DNA of 5,015 bases from Opitutia bacterium UBA5964. Its GTDB lineage: Bacteria; Verrucomicrobiota; Verrucomicrobiia; Opitutales; Coraliomargaritaceae. Shown here piece after piece: positions 1 through 5,015 of the stretch. The notes below the pieces were generated by a model that was given only the letters and a program-made list of their open reading frames with translations, was not told the origin of the DNA and ran no database searches. The position numbers and the translations under genes are program-made. The number at the start of each line of letters is the position of its first letter. Positions within the stretch are counted from its first letter, which is position 1. The stretch is taken from the NCBI GenBank assembly GCA_002430605.1, contig DJBY01000008.1:1-5015 (forward strand), read 5' to 3'.

Positions 1-25
1 CGCGATTATGCCCTTGTGCGATCTG

Positions 26-122
26 TCCTGGCATAAAGCCAGTCGCTACGGCGGCACAGTAGCGGGACGGACGACCTCCGCGTCGTCCGCATTACCACGT
101 AGCGGCTGGCTGCATGCCGGGA
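26..122. repeat. Cluster of three REP-like palindromic units with GTAG heads
   Basis: Three hairpin units each begin with GTAG. Unit 1 lies on the minus strand (49 to 26): GTAG, then a stem CTGGC/GCCAG around a 5-base loop (plus-strand arms 28-32 and 38-42). Unit 2 lies on the plus strand (59-90): GTAG, then a perfect 8-bp stem with arms 68-75 (CGGACGAC) and 82-89 (GTCGTCCG) around a 6-base loop. Unit 3 lies on the plus strand (99-122): GTAG, then CTGGC/GCCGG, which includes one G-T wobble. Units 1 and 3 match at 20 of 24 positions as inverted copies, so segments 31-50 and 98-117 can also pair as one long stem around unit 2. The layout is that of REP/BIME elements (head tetranucleotide plus imperfect palindrome, inverted pairs). 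The cluster begins about 15 bases past the folC stop and could stabilise the mRNA 3' end or end transcription, although no T-run is present. Copy number in the genome is unknown. Confidence 0.6.
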
Positions 123-136
123 ATCGAGTAATTTCC

Positions 137-1435
137 CTACGGCGTGTCCTGCAATTTGCCCTGTTGCACCGGCGTCTCGCAGGTCAATCGCTCGAGCACT
201 TCACCGATTAAATAGAGCGAGCCTGTTACGACGATGGTGTCGCCGGATTTGCCTAGAGTGCAGATGCCGACTGCGGGAAAAATATCTTCGATCTGTTGAT
301 GGTGGACCGGGGCTGTATTTGCTTTCGGGATACAGGTCGCGAGCACATCGGTCGGTGTGGCGCGGGACTGGTCGGGGGCGAGTAGATGTAGCTCACGGGC
401 GTGGCGGCTGACGACTAACATCAGGCTGCGCGCGCGGAACTCGCCGAGTGTACCGGCGACGATGAGCGGCTTTTGCTGAGTCTGTTCGATCAGCTTTTGT
501 AAATTTTCGTCTAGCATCTCGGAACCCTCAGGATTGTGCGACGCATCGAGGATCAGGGTTTTGTCGGCGAGCTGAATGGTTTGCCAGCGGCCCGGCCAGT
601 CGATGGTTTTCAGTGCCGCAGCGGTCAGTGCCGGCTTAATCGGGAAGCGCTGGCTGATAATTTCTGTCGCAGCGACTGCAGTTGCCGCATTCCAGCGTTG
701 GCAAAAACCAGCGAGGTTCGTCTCTGGTAAAGTACCCACGTCAGGGAAACGTTCGCGCACGGAGGTGACCGCGCAGCCTTTATCTTGCGCGACTTGACGG
801 ACAATGGCTTCCGCGGCGGCGGATAGTTTGCCGATCAGCACGGGCTTACCAGGCTTAATGATGCCGGCCTTTTCCCAAGCGATCTGCTCGATCGTGTCGC
901 CGAGTTGTTCGATATGGTCGAGACTGATGGAGGTAATGATCGTGAGTTCCGGATCGACGATGTTGGTTGCATCGAGGCGACCTCCGAGCCCGGTTTCCAG
1001 AAAGGCTAGATCGACCCGTGCTTCGGCAAAGCGCAGAAATGCCATCGCCGTCATAAACTCGAAAAACGAAGGGTGGTCGTCGGGATCGTCCGCACCGATG
1101 CGTTCGGCGATGGGCTTGAGGTACTTGGTGTAGCTGACGATGTCGGCTTCATCCAGAATCTCGCGGTTGACTTGCACGCGCTCGCCTTGGCGCACGAGGT
1201 GCGGCGAGGAGTAGAGCCCAGTTTTATAGCCATTGGCGCGGTAGATGGCCTCCAGCATGGAACAGGTTGAGCCTTTACCATTGGTGCCCGCGACGTGGAT
1301 GACCGGAAACACACGTTCAGGATGGCCAAGCGCTTCGACCAGCAGGCGCATGCGATCAATACCGTATTTCGCGCCCTTACATTTGAGGGAATACAGGTAG
1401 TCGCGGGTGGCGTTATAGTCGGCCGGAGCGGACAT
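137..1435 (-). CDS. folC: Bifunctional folylpolyglutamate synthase / dihydrofolate synthase (FolC)
   Basis: This is a cytoplasmic Mur-ligase-fold enzyme that adds glutamate to folates using ATP; many homologues also make dihydrofolate from dihydropteroate. The 432 residues match the family's usual 420-450. Visible motifs are the P-loop HVAGTNGKGST (47-57), SSPHL (76-80), ETGLGGRLDATN (147-158) and the SLDHIEQLGDTIEQIAWEKAG segment (171-191), whose K189 fits the usual carbamylated lysine. WPGRWQ follows at 280-285, and the C-terminal domain motif DASHNP is at 297-302. That last motif is usually D-G/V-AHNP, and the usual DKD element after the next strand reads GTLGEFRARS (328-337), so the C-terminal domain is somewhat divergent. 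The ATG at 1435 lies 12 bases after the accD stop. GAGG at 1449-1446, overlapping that stop, is a plausible ribosome-binding site with 10-base spacing and suggests translational coupling. Whether it has both activities cannot be read from the sequence. Confidence 0.96.
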   Translation of the reverse strand: MSAPADYNATRDYLYSLKCKGAKYGIDRMRLLVEALGHPERVFPVIHVAGTNGKGSTCSMLEAIYRANGYKTGLYSSPHLVRQGERVQVNREILDEADIVSYTKYLKPIAERIGADDPDDHPSFFEFMTAMAFLRFAEARVDLAFLETGLGGRLDATNIVDPELTIITSISLDHIEQLGDTIEQIAWEKAGIIKPGKPVLIGKLSAAAEAIVRQVAQDKGCAVTSVRERFPDVGTLPETNLAGFCQRWNAATAVAATEIISQRFPIKPALTAAALKTIDWPGRWQTIQLADKTLILDASHNPEGSEMLDENLQKLIEQTQQKPLIVAGTLGEFRARSLMLVVSRHARELHLLAPDQSRATPTDVLATCIPKANTAPVHHQQIEDIFPAVGICTLGKSGDTIVVTGSLYLIGEVLERLTCETPVQQGKLQDTP

Positions 1436-1447
1436 TGCAATGTTGCC

Positions 1448-2308
1448 TCAACCTGCGGTTGCGGTCGGTGCCCGGTAGAGCGCCTTGAGCAAATTGATCA
1501 CACGATCACGCATCTCACCTCGATGAATGATCAGATCGACGAGACCACGCTCGAGGAGGAATTCGGAGGTTTGGAAACCGGCAGGGAGATCCTGTTGAGT
1601 GGTTTCTTTGATCACGCGAGGCCCGGCAAAGCCGATAAGTGCTTCAGGCTCGGCAATGATCACATCGCCGAGGGAGGCATAACTGGCCATCACGCCTGCC
1701 ATAGTCGGATTGGTCAAAATCGAAAAGTAAGGGACCCTCGCTTGGTTTAAACGTGCCAGTGCCGCGCTGGTTTTGGCCAATTGCATCAGGCTGAGGATGC
1801 CTTCTTGCATGCGTGCCCCACCGGAAGCGGAGACGATGATCACTGGAATCTTTTGATCGACACCGCGCTCGATAGCGCGGGTTAATTTCTCGCCAGCCGC
1901 AGAGCCGAGGCTGGCGGCCATGAAACGGAAGTCCATCACGGCGATGCTCACGGGCATCCCGCCCATCTGGCCCACGCCCGAAATAACGGTGTCGGTTTCC
2001 TTAGTCTTGGCCTGATTCGCTTTTAGCTTTTCTGGATAGGAGCTGGTCGCGTTGAACTCAAGCGGGTCGAGCGAGCTGACCTCGGTGTCCATCTCTTCGA
2101 AAGTGCCTTCATCCAGCATTGAATCGATACGGTCGCGCGCTTTGAGCGGGAAGTGGTAGCCGCTTGAGGGCACCACCATCAGGTTTTCCTTTAGCACACG
2201 ATTATAAATAATCTCACCAGTTTTCGGGCATTTTGTCCAAAGATCCTTTGGAATGTCCTTCTTTTTGACAGTGACTGTTGAGTATTGGGGTTTTCCGAAG
2301 AGAGCCAT
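1448..2308 (-). CDS. accD: Acetyl-CoA carboxylase carboxyltransferase subunit beta (AccD) with degenerate zinc ribbon
   Basis: With AccA, this subunit transfers the carboxyl group from carboxybiotin-BCCP to acetyl-CoA, giving malonyl-CoA for fatty-acid synthesis. The protein has 286 residues and a crotonase-type carboxyltransferase core. Core motifs are SASGGARMQEG (160-170), PTMAGVMASYASLGD (201-215) and IGFAGPRVI (225-233), followed by the typical LPAGFQTSEFLLERG (241-255). The N-terminal segment aligns without gaps to the family's four-cysteine zinc ribbon (WTKC at 24-27). Only C27 remains; the other ligand positions read T30, V46 and S49. Also, PTMGG of common homologues reads PTMAG here. 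The reading frame is intact and the core well conserved, so the gene is probably functional. ATG 2308 gives the usual short N-terminus. Its leader (2309-2345) is AT-rich with no clear Shine-Dalgarno sequence. The gene sits between the ComF-family gene and folC. No accA is in the window, so the partner must be encoded elsewhere. Confidence 0.96.
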   Translation of the reverse strand: MALFGKPQYSTVTVKKKDIPKDLWTKCPKTGEIIYNRVLKENLMVVPSSGYHFPLKARDRIDSMLDEGTFEEMDTEVSSLDPLEFNATSSYPEKLKANQAKTKETDTVISGVGQMGGMPVSIAVMDFRFMAASLGSAAGEKLTRAIERGVDQKIPVIIVSASGGARMQEGILSLMQLAKTSAALARLNQARVPYFSILTNPTMAGVMASYASLGDVIIAEPEALIGFAGPRVIKETTQQDLPAGFQTSEFLLERGLVDLIIHRGEMRDRVINLLKALYRAPTATAG

Positions 2309-2345
2309 AATGTGAATTAAAAATTAGAAATAGAGGATGCTGGCC

Positions 2346-3113
2346 TTAGCCATGTCCGATTGTGACAACTTTGAGACGAGTCGCGCCAGCATCGCGGAGG
2401 ATGCGAGCGCAGGCGTTGAGCGTCGAACCCGTGGTAAACACATCGTCGACAAGGATGTATTGTTTGTCGGGGATTAGAACTGTATCGGGTGCTAAAGCAA
2501 AGGCATTTTTTACGTTTCGGTGACGTTCCGCGTAATTCAGACGTGTTTGCGTCTGTGTATAGACCTGCCGGATTAGCAGATTTTCGACCGTCGAGCTGCC
2601 ATTGGTGGTCGAAATTAACATGTCTGCAATCCGTTCGCTTTGATTGAAGCCGCGTTCGCGCAGCTTGGTCGGATGTAGCGGAACGGGTATCAGCGCGGCA
2701 TTGTGGATGTAGTCTAGATAATGTCTCGTAGTGGTGACCATCTTGCGAAAATCCTGCAATACGTAGAAGCCTTGTTGGTATTTGAGATGGTGCAGCAGGC
2801 TGCGCCCTGCGCCTTTTGCAATGAACAGTGTCTTGCCTTGATCAAACACTGGATCCAGATCGACGCAGTGAGGGCAGACCCTGGGGCCAATCACCGCGCC
2901 AAAAAAAGGATAGCCACAAGTTTTACAGGCGGGTGGCAGGCACGGCAGGATTTCCTGTTCACACTCGGAACAGAGAAAATCGTAAGAGGAACCTTCGATC
3001 GCATCGCCGCAATGCACACAACTTCTCGGGAAGACGAGATCGAGGGCAGCTTTGATCAGGCGATTCACCGTTTGATATTCAACGAAACGTTTGGTTTCAA
3101 CAAGACAAAACAC
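2346..3113 (-). CDS. ComF-family phosphoribosyltransferase-like protein
   Basis: The protein is a ComF/GntX-type protein: an N-terminal zinc-binding part plus a type I phosphoribosyltransferase domain. With the GTG at 3113 it has 255 residues (family usually 220-250). Four cysteine pairs are visible: CVHC (32-35), CSEC (48-51), CKTC (63-66) and CPHC (80-83). Then come HHLKYQ (108-113), the family signature IPVPLHPTKLRERGFNQSE (142-160), TRLNYAERHRNVKNAF (190-205) and the PRPP-binding loop YILVDDVFTTGST (219-231). In naturally competent bacteria ComF helps transforming single-stranded DNA enter the cell; the enzymatic reaction is not known with certainty, and many carriers are not known to be competent. 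The gene follows truA after 24 bases and precedes accD by 37. The start is uncertain: the truA stop is in the same frame, which limits the N-terminus. GTG 3113 has an AAGGA only 17 bases upstream, too far to be convincing. GTG 3068 (residue 16, giving 240 residues) would place the first CxxC nearer the usual distance from the start. Confidence 0.9.
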   Translation of the reverse strand: MFCLVETKRFVEYQTVNRLIKAALDLVFPRSCVHCGDAIEGSSYDFLCSECEQEILPCLPPACKTCGYPFFGAVIGPRVCPHCVDLDPVFDQGKTLFIAKGAGRSLLHHLKYQQGFYVLQDFRKMVTTTRHYLDYIHNAALIPVPLHPTKLRERGFNQSERIADMLISTTNGSSTVENLLIRQVYTQTQTRLNYAERHRNVKNAFALAPDTVLIPDKQYILVDDVFTTGSTLNACARILRDAGATRLKVVTIGHG

Positions 3114-3137
3114 TTGGTGATGTGCGACGATCCTTGG

Positions 3138-3878
3138 TTACTTATAAAACACGCGGTCTAGGCTCAGGCCCGTGCCGGGAGCGGTGACGATACGGTGGGT
3201 GCGTTGTTTGCTGGCGAGAATCTCGCTGATGTCTTCGGGGCTCAGGCGTCCGCGGCCGACGGCGTAGAGTGCGCCGGCGAAACTGCGGACCATTTTATAT
3301 AGGAAGCCAGAGCCTTCTGCGGTGAGGGTGAGGTGTTGGCCGCGTTGAGTGATGTCGAGGCGGGTAAGCGTTTTGACTGGGTTTGGGTCGTTGTCTTTGC
3401 TGTGGCGGGCACTATAGGCAGTAAAGTCGTGCTGGCCGATCAAGCGTTGAGCGGCGGCATTCATCGCCTCTAGATCGAGCGGGATGTCGCGGCAGGCCCA
3501 AACGTAGCGATCGTCGCGGGGCTGCGCGCGTCCTAGGTAGTAGCGAAATGTGTAGCGCTTGGCGGTGACAGAGAAGCGGGCGTGGAACTCGTCGCTAACT
3601 GGCTGAATCGATTTGATCTGAATCGTAGTGGGCAGCTGCGCATGCAGGGCGCGAATCAATTTTTCTGGGGGATGCTTCCAATCGGCGTCGAAGTGAAAGC
3701 ATTGGCCGTTGGCATGCACGCCGGCATCGGTGCGGCCGCTGCCATGGATCTGCACGGAGGAGGCAAAGATATTGCAGAGTGTCGCTTCGAGGTGGTTTTG
3801 TACCGCGTCGCCATGCGGCTGGCGCTGCCAACCGCCGAAGTCTGTGCCGTCATAGGCGCAAATACATTTCCAACGCAT
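3138..3878 (-). CDS. truA: tRNA pseudouridine(38-40) synthase TruA
   Basis: TruA converts uridine to pseudouridine at positions 38-40 in the anticodon arm of many tRNAs. From ATG 3878 the protein has 246 residues, the family norm. The N-terminus reads YDGTDFGGWQRQ (9-20), typical of TruA. The catalytic motif GSGRTDAGVHA (46-56) contains the nucleophile D51. Further conserved stretches are KRYTFRYY (107-114), HDFTAYSA (150-157), GSGFLYKMVRSFAGAL (189-204) and APGTGLSLDRV (233-243). The open frame runs upstream to 4028, but that extension enters the palindromic repeat at 4015-4090 and has no family resemblance, so ATG 3878 is preferred. GTG 3887, three codons upstream, is possible. No strong Shine-Dalgarno sequence precedes it. 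It is the first gene of the apparent truA-comF-like-accD-folC operon and is divergent from the TauE/SafE gene across a 383-base repeat-bearing gap. Promoter elements were looked for and none was convincing. Confidence 0.96.
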   Translation of the reverse strand: MRWKCICAYDGTDFGGWQRQPHGDAVQNHLEATLCNIFASSVQIHGSGRTDAGVHANGQCFHFDADWKHPPEKLIRALHAQLPTTIQIKSIQPVSDEFHARFSVTAKRYTFRYYLGRAQPRDDRYVWACRDIPLDLEAMNAAAQRLIGQHDFTAYSARHSKDNDPNPVKTLTRLDITQRGQHLTLTAEGSGFLYKMVRSFAGALYAVGRGRLSPEDISEILASKQRTHRIVTAPGTGLSLDRVFYK

Positions 3879-3972
3879 GGCAAGCACAGTGTCGGCTTTG
3901 GCTGAGTTGTGAAGAATGAAGTTTGGGTGGAGAATTCTTTTGTAGGACACTGGCAAAGCGAGTTTTGCGCCG

Positions 3973-3989
3973 TGTGACAGATGATCACA
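3973..3989. promoter_or_regulatory. Small dyad TGTGA-N7-TCACA upstream of truA
   Basis: Two 5-base arms, TGTGA (3973-3977) and TCACA (3985-3989), face each other about 95 bases upstream of the truA start in the divergent intergenic region. The arms match the half-sites bound by CRP-family regulators, but the spacer is 7 bases rather than the usual 6, and symmetry does not extend outward or inward. It may be an operator or chance. No convincing -35/-10 pair was found next to it on either strand. The rest of 3879-4014 shows no gene and no other structure that I can support. Confidence 0.15.
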
Positions 3990-4014
3990 ACGACTTCGCC
4001 GCCGAGCTGCAAAA

Positions 4015-4090
4015 CGTGGAAGCGACACTCTTGTCGCTTTGCTCAGTGCAGAATTGTGAAAAATAAAGCGACAAGAGTGTCACTTCCACG
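4015..4090. repeat. Composite palindromic element with 26-bp inverted arms
   Basis: The arms 4015-4040 and 4065-4090 are reverse complements at 25 of 26 positions and enclose a 24-base centre (4041-4064). Each arm is itself a hairpin. The left arm has AAGCGACA (4020-4027) and TGTCGCTT (4032-4039) around CTCT; the right arm has the same stem with one change (C4069 against A4082), which is a G-T wobble on the minus strand. Each unit starts, read inward, with CGTGG followed by the stem. The element can therefore fold as one long hairpin or as two small ones, like a pair of inverted REP units (a BIME) or a very small MITE. It lies between the divergent truA and TauE/SafE genes. It encodes no transposase. 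Copy number elsewhere is not visible here. Confidence 0.7.
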
Positions 4091-4102
4091 GGACACACGA
4101 AC

Positions 4103-4120
4103 CTTAGTGCTTGGCATCTG
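4103..4120 (+). repeat. 18-bp direct repeat, copy 1
   Basis: The sequence CTTAGTGCTTGGCATCTG is repeated exactly at 4218-4235, 115 bases further on. This copy begins 12 bases after the end of the palindrome at 4015-4090 and ends 12 bases before the palindrome at 4133-4206. It contains TTGGCA, one base from a -35 consensus, but no matching -10 follows at the right distance. Confidence 0.85.
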
Positions 4121-4132
4121 GTTATTTTCTAG

Positions 4133-4206
4133 GTGGCGTCGCCGCTTGCGGCGGCCGAAGCGTCTCTGCGCCGGTTGAAGCTGGCCTGCGCAAGCGCAGA
4201 CGCCAC
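4133..4206. repeat. Composite palindromic element with GTGG heads and covarying hairpins
   Basis: The arms 4133-4156 and 4183-4206 are reverse complements at 20 of 24 positions, around a 26-base centre (4157-4182). The outer 8 bases (GTGGCGTC and GACGCCAC) match exactly. Each arm carries a 6-bp stem: CGCCGC/GCGGCG (4140-4145 and 4148-4153) around TT, and CTGCGC/GCGCAG (4186-4191 and 4194-4199) around AA. All four differences between the arms fall on two base pairs of that stem, and both pairs stay complementary in each arm. The plan, a GTGG head followed by a hairpin in inverted pairs, is that of REP/BIME elements and parallels the 4015-4090 element. It lies between the two 18-bp direct repeats, upstream of the TauE/SafE gene. 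Confidence 0.7.
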
Positions 4207-4217
4207 GAGTTTGCGGT

Positions 4218-4235
4218 CTTAGTGCTTGGCATCTG
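4218..4235 (+). repeat. 18-bp direct repeat, copy 2
   Basis: This is an exact second copy of the 4103-4120 sequence. It starts 11 bases after the palindrome at 4133-4206 and ends 26 bases before the ATG of the TauE/SafE gene, so it lies in that gene's leader or promoter region. The match ends sharply on both sides (C/T before, G/C after). Confidence 0.85.
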
Positions 4236-4261
4236 CCTGCTGGTTGCAAGGCTCCTTTGCG

Positions 4262-5011
4262 ATGGATCAATTGGGAACATGGCAATATGTGCTGATCGCA
4301 CTCGGCGCGGCCTTTGTGGGCTTTGGCAAGGGCGGGCTGCCGGGCGTGGGCAATTTGACGGTGGTGCTGTTGGCGCTGGCGCTGCCGGCAAAGACGTCGG
4401 TTGGGGTGTTGTTGCCGATTCTGATTTCCGCCGACATGATGGCGGTCGTGATTTATCGGCGACATGCGGAGTGGGCGTACATCTTCCGCCTGTTGCCTTG
4501 GATGCTAGTGGGGATTGTGATCGGCTACTTTATTTTTGGTCATATCAATGATGCGCATGTGCGGTTGATGATCGGTGTGATTCTGCTGTCGATGACCGCG
4601 GTGCATTTCTTCCGCAAGTGGCTTCGCCGCAATCACGCGGGAGAGGACCAGTTGCCGCAGCATCCGGTGTTTATTGCGACGACGGGTATTCTTGGCGGCT
4701 TTGCGACGATGGTGGCGAATGCGGCAGGGCCAGTCGCGGCCTTGTATTTCATTGCTTCGGGCCTACCCAAATATACTTACATCGGCACGTCGGCTTGGCT
4801 GTTTCTGTTGGTGAATTGTATCAAGGTGCCGTTTATGATGAACCTTGGTATTATCAATTTCGACTCGCTTGGCTTTAGTGCCAGTTTCATGCCGTATGCG
4901 ATTGGCGCGGCACTGATTGCTCCGGTGATTGTAAGGCGTATTAATCAAAAGCTGTTTGAACGATTGATTTGGATCTTTGTTGTCATTGGTGGCTTGAAAC
5001 TGATTGCCTGA
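4262..5011 (+). CDS. TauE/SafE family membrane permease (DUF81-type transporter)
   Basis: This is a predicted inner-membrane transport protein of 249 residues, the usual family size. Characterised or proposed members export or import sulfite, sulfonates or related organic anions; the substrate here cannot be told. The protein is almost wholly hydrophobic, with about eight likely membrane segments. The first is near residues 8-22 and the last near 232-248, and a charged loop near 118-134 (RKWLRRNHAGED) separates two halves. Each half begins with a glycine-rich family motif: GFGKGGLPG (20-28) and GILGGFATMVANAAGP (142-157). The C-terminal half ends in the typical INQKLFERLIWIFVVIGGLKLI (227-248, shown here as a region of the last helix). 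ATG 4262 is chosen because hydrophobic family sequence starts just after it; an AAGG at 4248-4251 is a weak ribosome-binding site with 10-base spacing. An in-frame TTG at 4226 lies inside the 18-bp repeat and is unlikely. No sulfur-metabolism gene is nearby to hint at a substrate. Confidence 0.9.
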   Translation: MDQLGTWQYVLIALGAAFVGFGKGGLPGVGNLTVVLLALALPAKTSVGVLLPILISADMMAVVIYRRHAEWAYIFRLLPWMLVGIVIGYFIFGHINDAHVRLMIGVILLSMTAVHFFRKWLRRNHAGEDQLPQHPVFIATTGILGGFATMVANAAGPVAALYFIASGLPKYTYIGTSAWLFLLVNCIKVPFMMNLGIINFDSLGFSASFMPYAIGAALIAPVIVRRINQKLFERLIWIFVVIGGLKLIA

Positions 5012-5015
5012 GACC

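Noticed and set aside
1295..1750. Plus-strand open frame of 151 codons across the accD/folC junction
   Set aside because: It is antisense to two well-conserved genes and has no recognisable domain; it is a coding shadow.
2721..3161. Plus-strand open frame of 146 codons opposite the ComF-family gene
   Set aside because: It is antisense to a gene with clear motifs; the translated sequence shows no family features.
3879..4028. N-terminal extension of TruA by 50 codons to a start at 4028
   Set aside because: The added residues do not resemble TruA, the start lies inside a palindromic repeat, and ATG 3878 gives the standard length and N-terminal motif.
4015..4090. Ordinary intrinsic transcription terminator
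   Set aside because: It lies at the 5' side of both flanking genes and no T-run follows either arm.
4111..4139. Sigma-70 promoter from TTGGCA at 4111-4116
   Set aside because: No acceptable -10 hexamer occurs 16-18 bases downstream; the expected place falls in the GC-rich palindrome.
4015..4235. CRISPR array
   Set aside because: There are only two direct repeats of 18 bases, the interval is a palindrome rather than a unique spacer, and no cas gene is present.
4226..4261. TTG start for the TauE/SafE gene
   Set aside because: It lies in the 18-bp direct repeat, and the added residues (ASACWLQGSFA) are not part of the family; ATG 4262 fits better.
4043..4465. Minus-strand open frame of 140 codons through the repeats and the start of the TauE/SafE gene
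   Set aside because: Its protein is low-complexity (rich in R, Q, H and P) and derives from palindromes and from the antisense of the transporter gene.

Overview
The window holds five protein-coding genes and, between and beside them, three clusters of palindromic repeats. Gene content and sequence style (intermediate GC, an AccD with an almost cysteine-free N-terminal ribbon, palindrome-rich intergenic DNA) suggest a chromosomal segment of a Verrucomicrobiota bacterium, perhaps of the Opitutales/Puniceicoccales group. That placement is an inference from remembered family patterns and was not tested by a search.

Layout: positions 26-122 hold a cluster of palindromic units with GTAG heads, lying just beyond the 3' end of folC. 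Four genes then run on the minus strand. In transcription order they are truA (3878-3138, tRNA pseudouridine synthase), a ComF-family phosphoribosyltransferase gene (3113-2346), accD (2308-1448, acetyl-CoA carboxylase carboxyltransferase beta subunit) and folC (1435-137, folylpolyglutamate/dihydrofolate synthase). The gaps between them are 24, 37 and 12 bases, so one operon is likely. The 383 bases from 3879 to 4261 contain no gene; they separate truA from a divergent plus-strand gene and carry two further composite palindromes (4015-4090 and 4133-4206) and two exact copies of an 18-base direct repeat. The plus-strand gene at 4262-5011 encodes a TauE/SafE-type membrane permease.

The minus-strand cluster is housekeeping: tRNA modification, fatty-acid synthesis and folate metabolism, with a ComF-type protein between. 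truA, accD and folC are also close neighbours in Escherichia coli, so the grouping looks old; the ComF gene is the local variation. No defence, mobile or secondary-metabolite system is visible. The best leads are the loss of three of the four zinc-ligand cysteines in AccD and the intergenic palindromes. Those palindromes resemble REP/BIME elements with GTAG or GTGG heads, and one pair shows compensatory base changes that preserve its stems.
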